NCBI RefSeq assembly: GCF_030382115.1 | Contig: NZ_JAUDRJ010000003.1 | Span: 4,637,091-4,697,120, forward strand | Length of the DNA: 60,030 nucleotides | Direction: 5' to 3' | Source: Nostoc sp. GT001 | Lineage (GTDB): Bacteria; Cyanobacteriota; Cyanobacteriia; Cyanobacteriales; Nostocaceae | Shown: positions 15,474 through 26,504 of the stretch, in pieces | How positions within the stretch are numbered: position 1 is the first letter of the stretch | How the letters are laid out: every line of letters begins with the position of its first letter | Made by a program: the position numbers and the translations under genes | Notes under the pieces: model-generated | What the model saw: only the letters and a program-made list of their open reading frames with translations | Databases searched by the model: none | Told to the model about the DNA's origin: nothing

Positions 15474-18400
15474 ATGAGATACCAAGTTGGCGGTAGCCTC
15501 CACAGTGACGATCCTACTTATGTTGTGCGTCAAGCAGACGAAAAACTTTATAACAGTCTGAAAAGTGGTGATTTTTGCTACGTTTTCAACTCTCGCCAAA
15601 TGGGTAAATCATCCCTACTACAGCGAATAAGTCGTCGTCTCAAGTCAGAAGGCTATAAATGTGTTTACTTAGACGTGACGCAATTGGGTAGCGAGGATAC
15701 CACATCAGCACAATGGTATAAAGGAATCATTGTCAGCATATTCTACGGGTTAAATCTGGCGGAACACGTCAACTTTAAGCAATGGTGGAATATGCAAACA
15801 GGTCTGTCTCCTGTACAAAAATTACACCAGTTTGTTGAAGAAGTATTGCTGCCAAATGTCAAGAGCGATTGTGAAGGCGGCGGCGAAGCTAAAGGCATTT
15901 TCATTTTAATTGACGAAATTGATAGTTTGCTGAGTTTGAATTTTCCAGTCAATGACTTTTTTGCCTGGATTCGTCATTGCTACAATCAGCAGGCACACGA
16001 TCCGAATTTTCAACGCCTGGGATTTGCATTGTTTGGAGTCGCCAGTCCATCTGATTTAATTGCTGACAAACGCCGAACACCTTTTAACATTGGGACAGCT
16101 ATAGAGTTATACGGCTTTCGATTGCATGAAGCTAACCCATTGCTAAACGGGTTACAGGGAGCAATCAGTCAACCAGAAGTCGTGCTGCAAGAGGTGATCT
16201 ATTGGACAGGGGGACAACCATTTTTAACTCAAAAACTTTGTCAATTAGTTCTCCAAACTGCCTTAAATACATCAGAGCGGAAAATTATCCTATCCCCAAA
16301 AACTGAGGCGTATTGGGTAGAAGCATTGGTGCGATCGCACATTATCCAACATTGGCAATCACAAGATGAACCCGAACACCTCCGCACGATTCGCGATCGC
16401 CTACTTTTCAACCAACAACAAGCCGGACGGTTATTAAGTCTTTATCAGCAGGTATTGCAAGCAGAGAAAATAGAGGACGCAAAGAATAAAAATACTAGCG
16501 ACTCTTGGTATCCTCTACCTCCAATATCTCCCGTGCCTACCGATGATAGTCGAGAACAGACGGAGCTTTTACTATCGGGATTGGTCGAGAAACACAACGG
16601 CTATCTCAGAATTAAAAATCCCATCTACCGCAGTATTTTTAATGCTGAATGGGTGTTAAAGCAGTTAGACAATCTGCGCCCTTATTCACAGCCATTCAAT
16701 GCTTGGGTAGCATCGGGCTTTCAAGATGAGTCACGTCTACTGCGGGGTAATGCCTTACAAGAGATTTTGGACTGGACTCAGCGTAAAAGTCTCAGCGATT
16801 TGGACTATCGATTTTTAGCAGCCAGCCAAGAATTGGAACGTCGGGAAGTCCAGCAAAAAATGGAAGTAGAACGCCTCAAAGAAATTGAAGCGCGATTAGC
16901 AAGCGAACAAAAGAGCGCCCTCCTTCAGCGACGACTCCTATTAGGAGTAAGTTTGGCCCTACTAGCAGTTATTGTTTTGGGGTTCACAACACTCTACGCC
17001 GATCGACAAGCATCACTGAGTGAGGTACGGGCGATCGCAGCTGCTTCCAATGGGAGTTTTAATTCCAATCAACGCTTAGATGCACTGGTACAAGCAATCC
17101 AAGCCAGAGAGAAATTTCAACGGCTCGATCTGCAAAATTTGGCAGATGCCAATGCCCTGGATCTCCAAACTCGCAAAGTATTACAACAAGCTGTCTACGG
17201 TGCTGATGAATTCAATCGCCTGTCAGGACATCAAGGGATTGTCTTAGGCGTTGATTTTAGCACTGATGGTCAGTGGATTGTCTCATCTAGCATCGATCGC
17301 ACAGTCAAGCTATGGAAGCGAGATGGAACACTGGTGAGAACGCTACCACACACTGCAACCATACAAAGCGTCCGCTTCAGCCCCGATAGTCGCCGGTTAG
17401 TCGCTGCCGGCATTGATGGCACTATCCGTCTTTGGACAATCGATGGTAAATTGTCAACCATTTTTAAAGGACATAAATCTGCGGTGTGGCGAGTTGCCTT
17501 TAGCCCAGATGGACAAACGATCGCTTCTGCCAGTGGCGATTTTAGCGTCAAGCTTTGGCAACTAGATGGCACTTTAATCAGAACTTTTAAACATGAGCGT
17601 GCTGTGTGGGGAATTGCTTTCAGCCCCGATGGTCAAACTCTCGCTGCTTCTATGGTAGGCGGCACTAATAAGCTTTGGCGGTTGGATGGAACGCTGCTCA
17701 AAACATTCACAGCCGGAAGCGCAACTATTTGGAGTGTTGCTTTTAGCCCTGATGGACAAACTTTAATATCTGGCAGTGCAGATAAGATGGTGCGACTGTG
17801 GAATCGAGAAGGCAATCTCCTGAGAACTTTTAAAGGGCATACTGCTGAAGTATTTGGTGTAGCCTTTAGCCCTGATGGGCAGACTATTGCTTCCGGCGGT
17901 TCTGATAAAACCGTTAAACTTTGGCGAATAGATGGTACTTTATTAAGAACTTTGCAGGGGCATACCTCAAATATTCAAACCATCGCCTTCAGTCCCGATG
18001 GAGAAACTCTCGCCTCTGCCAGTCACGACAACACCATCAAACTCTGGAGAGTCAACTCACCTTTAGTAAAGCTACTCAATGGCCATCAAGAAATGGTCTG
18101 GCGGGTGGCATTTAGCCCTGATGGGCAACGGCTAGCTTCCGTTGCTGGCAAAGAAGTCAAACTCTGGAGACGCGATGGTTCTCTCGCCAAAACCATTGTT
18201 GAAGAAGATTCTCGAATGCTTAGTCTCGACTTTAGCCCCGATGGCCGAACTTTAGCGATCGTTGGTTCTAAGGGTATTGTGAGACTGTGGCAACTAGACA
18301 GCAATCAGCGAACCATTCTGGAAGGCCCAGGTATCGGTCTTTTGGGTGTTAGCTACAGTCCCGATGGCAATCGGCTAGTGGCAGTAGGTTTTGATTACAA

Positions 18401-19064
18401 GTTGAGACTCTGGCAACGCGACTCCAATGGACAGTTCCAACTCCAGCAAATTATCCAGGCGCATACAGGCCGAATTTGGGACATTGTTTATAGTCCAGAT
18501 GGACAGTTTATCGCCTCTGCTAGTGCTGATGGCACTGTCAAACTGTGGACTTCAGAAAATAGCGAACGCCTGTTAGAAAAACCCGATCGCACCTTAGAAG
18601 GACATAAGAGTGAAGTCTTTGGGGTTGCCATTAGCCCGAATAGTCAATTGATTGCCTCTACAGGTGGAGATGGTCGTCTGCGACTTTGGAAACGTGATAG
18701 CACTCTGGTGAGGATCTTTGATGGTAAAAGTATTGGCTTAACGAGGGTAGCATTCAGTCCAGATGGTCAAATGTTAGCAGCCGCAGGTTTTGACAATACG
18801 ATCAAAGTCTGGAAAATTGATGGCACTTTACTCGTCACCCTGAATGGACATACTTCTAATGTCAGCAGTGTTGCTTTTAGCCCCGATGGCAAAACCCTCG
18901 CCTCTGGCGGAGATGACCAACTTGTGATTATGTGGGATTTAGAACAAATTCTCCATCTCAACCTACTGAAATACAGTTGTGATTGGGTGCGGGATTATTT
19001 AAAGACTAATATAACAGTGGAAAAGAGCGATCGCTCTCTTTGCAATTACAGGCTTTTTCATTGA
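15474..19064 (+). CDS. AAA-like ATPase / transmembrane / WD40 giant protein
   Basis: About 1196 residues from ATG 15474 (MRYQVGGSLHSDDPTYVVRQ), the standard N-terminus of cyanobacterial AAA-like-domain proteins. Residues 1 to about 330 hold an ATPase: Walker A RQMGKSSL (Lys45) and Walker B IFILIDEID (Asp147, Glu148). A winged-helix-like segment follows (to about 400) and then a coiled coil (REVQQKMEVERLKEIEARL). One membrane helix lies near residues 487-508 (LLLGVSLALLAVIVLGFTTL). From about 583 to 1159 there are 14 WD40 repeats, enough for two seven-bladed propellers, most with AFSPDGQ and KLW signatures. Such proteins are thought to be signalling or assembly platforms, possibly NTPase sensors; the ligand is unknown. 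It is monocistronic, with a 220-base gap before the next gene. Confidence 0.92.
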   Translation: MRYQVGGSLHSDDPTYVVRQADEKLYNSLKSGDFCYVFNSRQMGKSSLLQRISRRLKSEGYKCVYLDVTQLGSEDTTSAQWYKGIIVSIFYGLNLAEHVNFKQWWNMQTGLSPVQKLHQFVEEVLLPNVKSDCEGGGEAKGIFILIDEIDSLLSLNFPVNDFFAWIRHCYNQQAHDPNFQRLGFALFGVASPSDLIADKRRTPFNIGTAIELYGFRLHEANPLLNGLQGAISQPEVVLQEVIYWTGGQPFLTQKLCQLVLQTALNTSERKIILSPKTEAYWVEALVRSHIIQHWQSQDEPEHLRTIRDRLLFNQQQAGRLLSLYQQVLQAEKIEDAKNKNTSDSWYPLPPISPVPTDDSREQTELLLSGLVEKHNGYLRIKNPIYRSIFNAEWVLKQLDNLRPYSQPFNAWVASGFQDESRLLRGNALQEILDWTQRKSLSDLDYRFLAASQELERREVQQKMEVERLKEIEARLASEQKSALLQRRLLLGVSLALLAVIVLGFTTLYADRQASLSEVRAIAAASNGSFNSNQRLDALVQAIQAREKFQRLDLQNLADANALDLQTRKVLQQAVYGADEFNRLSGHQGIVLGVDFSTDGQWIVSSSIDRTVKLWKRDGTLVRTLPHTATIQSVRFSPDSRRLVAAGIDGTIRLWTIDGKLSTIFKGHKSAVWRVAFSPDGQTIASASGDFSVKLWQLDGTLIRTFKHERAVWGIAFSPDGQTLAASMVGGTNKLWRLDGTLLKTFTAGSATIWSVAFSPDGQTLISGSADKMVRLWNREGNLLRTFKGHTAEVFGVAFSPDGQTIASGGSDKTVKLWRIDGTLLRTLQGHTSNIQTIAFSPDGETLASASHDNTIKLWRVNSPLVKLLNGHQEMVWRVAFSPDGQRLASVAGKEVKLWRRDGSLAKTIVEEDSRMLSLDFSPDGRTLAIVGSKGIVRLWQLDSNQRTILEGPGIGLLGVSYSPDGNRLVAVGFDYKLRLWQRDSNGQFQLQQIIQAHTGRIWDIVYSPDGQFIASASADGTVKLWTSENSERLLEKPDRTLEGHKSEVFGVAISPNSQLIASTGGDGRLRLWKRDSTLVRIFDGKSIGLTRVAFSPDGQMLAAAGFDNTIKVWKIDGTLLVTLNGHTSNVSSVAFSPDGKTLASGGDDQLVIMWDLEQILHLNLLKYSCDWVRDYLKTNITVEKSDRSLCNYRLFH

Positions 19065-19287
19065 TTTGAACCATAATACCTTGTTGGGGCGGCTGCAAAA
19101 CAATACCTGTGAATTAAATTCTTAAGCCGCTCTTGCGGTCGGAATTTATCAATTTTGAAGCAATTCCAACAGCCAAAACTCCTTGAATACAATTACTGAC
19201 GAAATTTACACGGCAATTTAAATTTGAACAATTAGTTTGTTTAGCGGAATCTTTGATTAACAATAATTAAAAAACATCAAAAATTCT

Positions 19288-20265
19288 ATGCTTAAACTAC
19301 TCAGATACATTAGCATTTTTCTCATTACCGTCTGTTTACTACTTGCTTGTAATACTTCAGCACCAACTGAAGTAAAACGCCCTCCATTGAAAGTGGCATT
19401 TGCATCTTTTGTTGGAGAGCTTCCAGGCATCATTGCCCAAGAAAAAGGATTCTTCAAAGCCCAAGGGGTAGATGTGGAACTAATTCATCAACAATACGCC
19501 CAATTGGTACAAGCAAACTTCAATGCGGGTAAGTATGATGGGATTACATCGTCCTTGGGAAATTTTATAACATTGAGTGCCACAAATCCAGATATACAAG
19601 GCGCGATCGTTATAGATGAATCAATAGGAGCAGATGTGGTAGTTGCCCAATCAAAAATTAAAACCGTTGCTGATTTAAAAGGGAAAAAGCTGGGTGCAAA
19701 TCTAGGTGGTTTTAGCGAAGTTTTCGTGACTGAAATGTTGAAAACTGCCAATTTAACCAGTGATGATGTGAACTTGGTTCAATTAGAGGCTTTAGAAATT
19801 CCTCAACGCCTGAAGAATAATACGATTCAAGCCGGACACACTTGGGAACCCTATCTCTCCGAAGTGATGAAATTAGGGGGAAATATCCTATTTACTAGCA
19901 AGCAAACCCCTGGGTTGATTTTAGATTTAATTATCTTTCGCGGTGAGACAATCCGCGATCGCCCCGAAGACATTCGGGCATTTGTGCGAGGATGGCTGCA
20001 AGCCTCGAACTACTGGGAAGCAAATGTTGAGGAGGGAAAAGCGATCGTCAGCAAAGCGTTAAAAATTCCGATCGATACTCTCTCACTGGAGGGAATAGAC
20101 CTAACTGATTTAAGTGAAAATCAAAAATATTTTCAATCTAGCAACCCTAACTCCATTTACAAAACTGCGAATATATATGCAGACTTTTTTATTCGTTCTG
20201 GAAACATTACACGTATTCCTGAGATAAAAAGTTTGTTCAATTCTTCCTTCTTGAATCCCCTCTAG
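19288..20265 (+). CDS. ABC-type substrate-binding lipoprotein (SsuA/TauA/nitrate-like)
   Basis: 325 residues. The signal peptide ends in a lipobox, LLLAC (Cys21), so the protein is a periplasmic lipoprotein. The mature part is a type II periplasmic binding protein of the NMT1/SsuA/TauA kind: VAFASFVGELPGIIAQEKGF, ADVVVAQSKIKTVADLKGKKLG and FVRGWLQASNYWEANVEEG. No permease or ATPase gene lies nearby. The next gene, 9 bases downstream, is a periplasmic-sensing hybrid kinase, and a diguanylate cyclase overlaps that. I infer a ligand-presenting sensory role rather than transport. The ligand is unknown; sulfonates, nitrate-like anions or thiamine precursors fit the family. Confidence 0.88.
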   Translation: MLKLLRYISIFLITVCLLLACNTSAPTEVKRPPLKVAFASFVGELPGIIAQEKGFFKAQGVDVELIHQQYAQLVQANFNAGKYDGITSSLGNFITLSATNPDIQGAIVIDESIGADVVVAQSKIKTVADLKGKKLGANLGGFSEVFVTEMLKTANLTSDDVNLVQLEALEIPQRLKNNTIQAGHTWEPYLSEVMKLGGNILFTSKQTPGLILDLIIFRGETIRDRPEDIRAFVRGWLQASNYWEANVEEGKAIVSKALKIPIDTLSLEGIDLTDLSENQKYFQSSNPNSIYKTANIYADFFIRSGNITRIPEIKSLFNSSFLNPL

Positions 20266-20274
20266 TTTGAAGCT

Positions 20275-22938
20275 ATGCAGCACTCCTTTTTGGGTGGCAT
20301 CCGTACAAAGTTAATCGCCTCGTTTCTCGTTGTTGCTTTGATTCCGTTGCTGTTATTGGCATTTGTCAACAAACAGACAACTGAAAAAGCACTAACTGAC
20401 AACGCCCGACAAGCCCTATCTGCGGCGGCTAACGAAACCGCTAACAGAATAGATGCCTTTATTGATGGAAATCTCAATGCCGTGCGCGTAGAGGCGATTT
20501 TACCAGGTTTGGCACGCTACCTCAGCCTAACTCCAAAACAGCGAGATGGCAGCCCCGAAATGCAATTGGCGACAGAAACATTAATCCGTCTCAGTCGCAA
20601 AGATATGCTCAATATTCTCTCTTATGCTTTGCTCGACTTAAACGGTAAAAATGTATTGGATACACGTACACTAAATATTGGCAAAGATGAATCAGTTCAA
20701 GATTATTTTAAAAAACCGCTAAAAACTGGTTTTTCCTTTGTTTCTAGCATGAAGCGATCGCCGACAATTCCCGATCTTATTACCCTCTTTTTTAGCAGTC
20801 CGGTTCGCAATGCTAAGGGAGATATATTGGGTATATTGCGTGTTTCATATAATGCGACTGTTGTTCAGCAGTTAGTAACTCGACAAACCGAACGGGCTGG
20901 GGCAAAATCTTTTGCGATTCTTTTAGATGACAATAATATTTATCTGGCACATAGTACTGCACCAGAACTGCTTTTTAAATCAATTGTGCCTCTGCCCGAT
21001 GATGTTGTAACTCAACTGCAATTGGAAGGTCGTTTGCCTAATTCTTCTCTCAAAGAATTGGCAACTAATGAGTCAAAACTTCAACAAGCATTGGATAATA
21101 AACAGTCGTATTTAATTGCATCCTTGGAAGCAACAGGCGATTGGGTTAATCTGATTGCGATCGCTCGTTTGCAATATAAACCTTGGTCTGTGTTGTTTGC
21201 GCGACCCCTTGCCGTTGCCCTAGCACCTGTAGAAAATCAAATTCGTAACACAATTTTTCTATTTGCATTTATTGCTGGAGTAGTGACAATCATTGCTTTT
21301 GTCATTGGACAATTGCTAACAAAGCCAATAATTCATCTTACCAATATAGTTTTCCAGTTTACCGCAGGTAACTTAGATATCCGCGCCAAAAATAAATCAA
21401 AAGACGAAATAGGTCAACTGGCAAAATCGTTTAACAACATGGCACTTCAGTTACAAACATCTTTGGAAACTTTGGAACAACGGGTACAAGAAAGAACAGC
21501 AGAGTTAGCCATTGCTAAAGAGAAAGCCGAAGTAGCAAATCAAGCTAAAAGTTTATTTATTGCGAATATGAGTCATGAATTGCGATCGCCACTCAATGCT
21601 GTTCTAGGTTTTTCTCAATTAATGTTACGTGCTAACAACTTACCTGCCGAGCATTATGAAAATGCCGGGATCATTTATCACAGTGGTGATTATTTACTAA
21701 CCCTCATCAATAATATTCTCGATTTATCAAAAATAGAAGCGGGTCAAACTACTCTTAACCCTAGAGACTTTGACCTGTATCGCTTGCTAGATGACTTAGA
21801 AGATATGTTACATTTACAGGCAAGTAATCAAGGCTTAAATTTAATATTTCAACGTAGTAAAAATGTCCCATGTTATATTTGCACAGATGAGTTAAAACTC
21901 CGGCAAGTATTAATTAATTTAATTGGTAATGCCATTAAGTTTACTCAAAAAGGAACAGTTAGTTTAACAGTAAATAATATTAGTGAAGAAATCACAGATA
22001 TTTTAACTATTGATTTTAAAGTCTGTGATACAGGAGTGGGGATAGCAGCCGCAGAATTACCCAAACTATTTAATGCTTTTTCTCAAGCACAAGCTGGAAA
22101 AGAATCCCAAGAAGGAACAGGTTTAGGTTTAGCAATTAGTCACAAGTTTATTCAGTTAATGGGAGGAGATATTTCTGTTGAAAGTAAATTAGGTGTAGGG
22201 ACAACTTTTCAATTTTATATTCAAGCAAAATTAGGTCAACCAAGCAACAACAATACTTTAGAAGGATATCCAAAAGTATTAGAACTTGCACCAGGACAAT
22301 CTATATATAAACTATTAATAGTAGATGATAAACCTATTAATCGCCAATTATTAATTAAACTTTTACAACCGTTAGGGTTTGAGATGAAAGAAGCTGGTAA
22401 TGGCAAAGAAGCGATCGCTATTTGGAATGAATGGGAACCCCACCTGATTTGGATGGATATGCGAATGCCTGTCATGGACGGTTACGAAGCTACAAAATAT
22501 ATCAAGTCCACTACAAAGGGGAATGCTACAGCTATAATTGCTCTGACGGCAAGTGTTTTAGAAGAAGAAAAAGCGATCGTCCTTTCAGCCGGATGTGATG
22601 ACTTTCTCCGCAAACCTTTTGCAGAACATACAATTTTTGACACACTAGCCAAACATCTTGGTGTTAAATATATATTTGCTGAAAATAATTATTCAAATTT
22701 GGAATATACAGAAAAAAATCCTTTAACATCAAACAATTTAATTTGTATGTCTCAAGAGTGGATTAATCAATTTCATGAAGCTGCTTTAGAAGCAAATACT
22801 AATCGGGTCATAGAATTAATTAGAGATATTCCCAAAACAGAAACATTTTTAATTCAATCTTTAACAAAACTTGCTCGTCAATTTGAATTTGAGGAATTGG
22901 TTGATTTAGCCGAACCCCTGAGAAGCAATGAATCTTGA
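20275..22938 (+). CDS. hybrid sensor histidine kinase (dCache-HAMP-HisKA-HATPase-REC)
   Basis: 887 residues. A membrane helix near 10-30 ([20 protein letters not shown]), a large periplasmic dCache-like region (about 35-320) and a second helix near 322-345 precede HAMP and a coiled coil. The H-box is [14 protein letters not shown] with His434. N and G boxes follow: [16 protein letters not shown] and [10 protein letters not shown] receiver domain has [12 protein letters not shown] with phospho-acceptor Asp728. The last 60 residues ([20 protein letters not shown]) are the helical tail common after REC in cyanobacterial hybrid kinases. Start ATG 20275 lies 9 bases after the binding-protein stop, and its end overlaps the next gene by 11 bases: a three-gene operon. 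Confidence 0.95.
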   Translation: MQHSFLGGIRTKLIASFLVVALIPLLLLAFVNKQTTEKALTDNARQALSAAANETANRIDAFIDGNLNAVRVEAILPGLARYLSLTPKQRDGSPEMQLATETLIRLSRKDMLNILSYALLDLNGKNVLDTRTLNIGKDESVQDYFKKPLKTGFSFVSSMKRSPTIPDLITLFFSSPVRNAKGDILGILRVSYNATVVQQLVTRQTERAGAKSFAILLDDNNIYLAHSTAPELLFKSIVPLPDDVVTQLQLEGRLPNSSLKELATNESKLQQALDNKQSYLIASLEATGDWVNLIAIARLQYKPWSVLFARPLAVALAPVENQIRNTIFLFAFIAGVVTIIAFVIGQLLTKPIIHLTNIVFQFTAGNLDIRAKNKSKDEIGQLAKSFNNMALQLQTSLETLEQRVQERTAELAIAKEKAEVANQAKSLFIANMSHELRSPLNAVLGFSQLMLRANNLPAEHYENAGIIYHSGDYLLTLINNILDLSKIEAGQTTLNPRDFDLYRLLDDLEDMLHLQASNQGLNLIFQRSKNVPCYICTDELKLRQVLINLIGNAIKFTQKGTVSLTVNNISEEITDILTIDFKVCDTGVGIAAAELPKLFNAFSQAQAGKESQEGTGLGLAISHKFIQLMGGDISVESKLGVGTTFQFYIQAKLGQPSNNNTLEGYPKVLELAPGQSIYKLLIVDDKPINRQLLIKLLQPLGFEMKEAGNGKEAIAIWNEWEPHLIWMDMRMPVMDGYEATKYIKSTTKGNATAIIALTASVLEEEKAIVLSAGCDDFLRKPFAEHTIFDTLAKHLGVKYIFAENNYSNLEYTEKNPLTSNNLICMSQEWINQFHEAALEANTNRVIELIRDIPKTETFLIQSLTKLARQFEFEELVDLAEPLRSNES

Positions 22939-24295
22939 TTCTGATAAAGAAAATAAAGGTAATATTCTCTTAGTAGACGACAGTCCCAAGAATTTACATT
23001 TATTAAGTGATTCTCTGGTCAAACTTGGCTACACTGTTCGCAGCGTCACAAGTGGGCGGATGGCACTAAAAACAGTTAAGGCGAAGCGGCCAGAGATCAT
23101 TCTTTTAGATATCAAGATGCCAGAAATGGATGGCTATGAAGTGTGTAGAATTCTGAAAGCAGATGAAGTTCTACGCACCATTCCTGTTATTTTTATTAGT
23201 GCTTTAGATGATGTTTTCGATAAAGTGATGGCTTTTGAGTCAGGGGGCATAGACTACATCACCAAACCCTTTCAGATGGAAGAAGTTGTAGCGCGCCTAG
23301 AAAATCAGTTAACCATTCAACGCCAGCAAAGGCTTCTAGAACAAGAAAATATTAAGCGTAGGGCAACAGAAGAGATACTGTATCAGTCCAGGGCAATGCT
23401 AGCCAGTATTTTGAATAGTTCACTAGATGGTATTGCCGCTATGCAAGCTGTTCGCAACCCTGTAACTGGAGACATTGAGGATTTTCGTTGCTTAGTTATG
23501 AATCCTGTCATTGCTAGAGCCTTCGGAAGTAAATCTGAAGAGATGATTGGCAAATTAGTACTCAAAAAATTCTTAGCCAATCTAGAACCAGAACTCTTTA
23601 ATCACTTCGTTAATCTTGTCGAAACGGGAGAAGCTTTAAAACGGGATTTTTACCATCCATTAGGTAATTCTTGCTGGTATCACTTTGTTGCAGTCAAACT
23701 AAATGATGGTTTTGCTATTACCATACGCGACATTACTGGACGTAAAGAAATTGAATTGGCTCTCCAAGATGCCAATCAGAAACTAGAACAACTGGCAAAT
23801 TTAGATGGCTTGACTCAAGTGGCTAACCGTCGTTGCTTTGATGCACGACTGAAAGCAGAATGGAAACGCCTTGCACGAGAACAACAACCCCTGTCACTGA
23901 TTATGTTTGACGTTGATAAATTCAAACTTTACAACGATTACTATGGGCATCTTGCAGGCGATGATTGTCTAATGAGGATAGCGCAAACAGTACAAAAGAC
24001 AATTCATCGTCCTGCCGATTTAGTGGCGCGTTACGGTGGAGAAGAATTTTTGGTACTCTTGCCTAATACTGACTTAGAGGGAGCGATTAAAGTTGCGCAA
24101 AGTATCCAGCAAGCAATTCATGCTCTGGCTATTCCCCATATACAGTCTGATGTCAAGAATATCATCACCGTTAGTTTAGGAATTACCTCTCGCCTACCCA
24201 CTTGGGACATCAGGCCAGATACACTCATTGCCTCAGCAGATAAAGCACTGTACCATGCTAAACAAAATGGACGCGATCGCTATTGTAATGATTAA
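22928..24295 (+). CDS. response regulator with PAS and GGDEF domains (diguanylate cyclase)
   Basis: 455 residues. The receiver domain spans residues 10-130 ([14 protein letters not shown], phospho-acceptor in [26 protein letters not shown]). A short coiled coil and a PAS-like domain (about 150-275) follow. The GGDEF domain (about 290-450) has an intact active site [11 protein letters not shown] and the [14 protein letters not shown] metal/substrate segment, so it should make cyclic di-GMP. No RxxD inhibitory motif is obvious before GGEEF (the residues are [13 protein letters not shown]). It overlaps the kinase gene by 11 bases, so it is very likely the kinase output. Confidence 0.94.
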   Translation: MNLDSDKENKGNILLVDDSPKNLHLLSDSLVKLGYTVRSVTSGRMALKTVKAKRPEIILLDIKMPEMDGYEVCRILKADEVLRTIPVIFISALDDVFDKVMAFESGGIDYITKPFQMEEVVARLENQLTIQRQQRLLEQENIKRRATEEILYQSRAMLASILNSSLDGIAAMQAVRNPVTGDIEDFRCLVMNPVIARAFGSKSEEMIGKLVLKKFLANLEPELFNHFVNLVETGEALKRDFYHPLGNSCWYHFVAVKLNDGFAITIRDITGRKEIELALQDANQKLEQLANLDGLTQVANRRCFDARLKAEWKRLAREQQPLSLIMFDVDKFKLYNDYYGHLAGDDCLMRIAQTVQKTIHRPADLVARYGGEEFLVLLPNTDLEGAIKVAQSIQQAIHALAIPHIQSDVKNIITVSLGITSRLPTWDIRPDTLIASADKALYHAKQNGRDRYCND

Positions 24296-24372
24296 AACAT
24301 TTTTTATGGCAATACCTTCATTCCCGCCATTACTACATGAGTAACAATCGCATCCGAGGCTTTTTTCTCAAA

Positions 24373-24948
24373 TTAGACTAACTTACAAGCACATTGCAAC
24401 GCTTGCTGAAGTAAAGATTGATATTCTTTATCCCCAATTCGATAAGCGCCAAACCTTTCCAAATGGGGATTCATCATTTGGGCATCAAAAAATACAAATT
24501 CCCTCTGACGCAATCTTTCCACCAACTTAACCATCGCCACCTTTGAGCCTTCGGGAATGCGGTAAAACATCGACTCGCCAATAAAAGCCCCACCAATCAC
24601 AATCCCTAAAATTCCCCCCGCTAATTCATCACCCTGCCAAGTTTCAAAACTATAAGCATAACCATTCTGGTAAAGTAGCCAGTAAATCTTTTCCAATTCC
24701 GGTGAAATCCAAGTTGTCTCTCTGTCAGCACAGCCAGCCACCACAGCTTGAAAGTCTCGATTAATCGCCACAGTAAACCGTTCTTGATTCAAAACGCGCT
24801 GCAAAGACTTCGGGTAACGAAACCGCTCATCCAAAGGAATCAAAGTCCGATCGCGACTTCCGTACCAACTCAAGCGATCGCGTTCATCAGCCATGAGAAA
24901 ATAGCCTTGTGCATAGCCCTCAACAATAGCGGCGATATCATATTGCAT
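24373..24948 (-). CDS. aat: leucyl/phenylalanyl-tRNA-protein transferase
   Basis: 191 residues. Adds Leu or Phe to N-terminal Lys/Arg of proteins, making N-degrons for ClpS/ClpAP. Hallmarks are GYFLMADE, the [16 protein letters not shown] stretch near the N-terminus, and the catalytic-domain segments [38 protein letters not shown]-like residues and [16 protein letters not shown]. Start ATG 24948 gives the family N-terminus [15 protein letters not shown]; the frame is open upstream without conservation. It is convergent with the cyclase gene and divergent from the next small gene. Confidence 0.93.
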   Translation of the reverse strand: MQYDIAAIVEGYAQGYFLMADERDRLSWYGSRDRTLIPLDERFRYPKSLQRVLNQERFTVAINRDFQAVVAGCADRETTWISPELEKIYWLLYQNGYAYSFETWQGDELAGGILGIVIGGAFIGESMFYRIPEGSKVAMVKLVERLRQREFVFFDAQMMNPHLERFGAYRIGDKEYQSLLQQALQCACKLV

Positions 24949-25048
24949 AAATAAATATAAAAAAACACTAGAGAAACGCAATTTGATGCTACCACTCAAC
25001 CTCAGCGTTTCTCTGCGTTTCCCTCCGCGTCCCTCTGCGTTAAAAAAA

Positions 25049-25378
25049 ATGACTCAACCAATTCCACCCATTACCCTACCACCGCCCGAAAACCCTCTAC
25101 TCGAAGGTGAATGGTTACGAGAACGCTTACAACGGTGGCTAGATACAGAATTTATCCCCGAAGCAGTAAACCAAAATATAGCCCAACGAGCCGCACAGAT
25201 TTTTGTGCGTCAACGGATGGAAGGAGAAAATGACCTTGGTTCTCTGGTAATTGCCATTGTCACAGAGATGCAGTCCTATGATTTTTCCAATAGCTTTTAC
25301 GGAGAGTTTGCGATCGCTAACGCCGTCAGCGATCTACTCTTAGAAAGTCTGGGAATTGATAAGTGTTGTGGTCAATAA
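25049..25378 (+). CDS. conserved cyanobacterial hypothetical protein
   Basis: 109 residues from ATG 25049. It begins with a proline-rich stretch ([17 protein letters not shown]) followed by an all-helical body: [33 protein letters not shown] and [17 protein letters not shown], ending CCGQ. I know similar sequences only as cyanobacterial proteins of unknown function. The region before the start is a dispersed repeat (CTCTGCGTTTCCCTCCGCG), and no ribosome binding site stands out. Confidence 0.78.
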   Translation: MTQPIPPITLPPPENPLLEGEWLRERLQRWLDTEFIPEAVNQNIAQRAAQIFVRQRMEGENDLGSLVIAIVTEMQSYDFSNSFYGEFAIANAVSDLLLESLGIDKCCGQ

Positions 25379-25456
25379 CAGTTATGAGTTAGGAGTTAGG
25401 AGTTAGGTTTGTTTCAATTAATAACTCATCACTCATAACTCATCACTCATAACTTT

Positions 25457-25759
25457 TTACCAACTAGACTTCACAACTCCAGGTAAAAGACCTTCATGCG
25501 CCCATTCTCGCAGTACGTTCCGAGACAAGCCGAAATCGCGGTAAACTCCTCTAGAACGACCAGTTAACCAGCAACGATTGCGGTGGCGGGTGGGCGCACT
25601 ATTCCGGGGTAGCTGTTGAATCTTCCGGTGGATTTCTAGCTTATCCAAAGGAGATGCTGCACTTCTGAACTCTTCTAAGAGAGCTTCTCGCTTGTCAGCA
25701 TACTTTTCTATCAACCTAGTGCGCTTTTTCTCGCGCTCAATCATGCTCTTTTTAGCCAT
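25457..25759 (-). CDS. rpsN: 30S ribosomal protein S14
   Basis: 100 residues, the zinc-independent long form of S14: N-terminus [20 protein letters not shown], core [19 protein letters not shown] and C-terminus [18 protein letters not shown]. It binds the 3' major domain of 16S rRNA in the small-subunit head. It stands alone and not in the S10/spc operon, as is usual for cyanobacteria. Confidence 0.98.
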
Positions 25760-25835
25760 ATATTCTCTAACTTATTTAAAGACACCGTTTTCCATTCTAC
25801 AGTCTCTCCATCAATTCTGGGGTTACTTGTGTCGC

Positions 25836-26504
25836 TTACCCTACAACTACTGGCTGATTCGCAGCAGGACATAAATCGGCAAGCTCACAAGCAACGCAAA
25901 CAGGAGAGCGGGCTTTACAAATAGCACGACCGTGATAAATCAGCCGAATTGACCAATTTTCCCAATCAGGCTGAGGCAATAAACCCATTAAATCTTGCTC
26001 AATCCGAACGGGGTCTGTATGTTCAGTTAAACCCAAACGTCCGCTGAGGCGCTTGACGTGAGTATCTACTGTCACGCCAGCATTAATGCCATAAGCATGA
26101 GCTAGGACTACATTTGCTGTTTTGCGCGCCACACCAGGAAGCTTTAATAATTGCTCCATTTGGTTGGGAACAACAGAGTCAAATTCAGTAACAATCATCC
26201 GACAGGCGGCTTGAATATTCTTGGCTTTGTTGCGATAAAACCCTGTTGAACGCACCAAACTTTCTAATTCTACCAAGTCAGCGATCGCTAAACTCTCAGC
26301 ATCAGGAAACTTACCAAACAAAGCTGGTGTCACCTTATTCACTCGCTCATCAGTACATTGAGCGGAGAGAATCGTTGCCACCAACAATTGTACTGGCGTT
26401 GAGTAGTTCAAAGAGCAAGTAGCATCTGGATAAAGACGCTTCAGACGAGCTAAAACTTCTATCGCCCGTTGCTTTTTAGATAAAGATTTGCGGGTAACGC
26501 TCAC
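25836..26504 (-). CDS. nth: endonuclease III (DNA glycosylase/AP lyase)
   Basis: 222 residues from a GTG at 26504 that overlaps the rseP stop by 4 bases (GTGA). An in-frame GTG at 26525 would add seven residues and overlap rseP more; I prefer the coupled start. The helix-hairpin-helix LKLPGVARKTANVVLAHAYG carries the catalytic Lys, and VDTHVKRL the catalytic Asp. The 4Fe-4S loop C-x6-C-x2-C-x5-C is intact near the end (CKARSPVCVACELADLC). It removes oxidised pyrimidines in base excision repair. Confidence 0.95.
   Translation of the reverse strand: MSVTRKSLSKKQRAIEVLARLKRLYPDATCSLNYSTPVQLLVATILSAQCTDERVNKVTPALFGKFPDAESLAIADLVELESLVRSTGFYRNKAKNIQAACRMIVTEFDSVVPNQMEQLLKLPGVARKTANVVLAHAYGINAGVTVDTHVKRLSGRLGLTEHTDPVRIEQDLMGLLPQPDWENWSIRLIYHGRAICKARSPVCVACELADLCPAANQPVVVG

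Noticed and set aside
17270..18961. Antisense ORFs under the WD40 region
   Set aside because: They repeat with the WD40 periodicity (PSGLKAT motifs), which is a mirror of AFSPDG codons.
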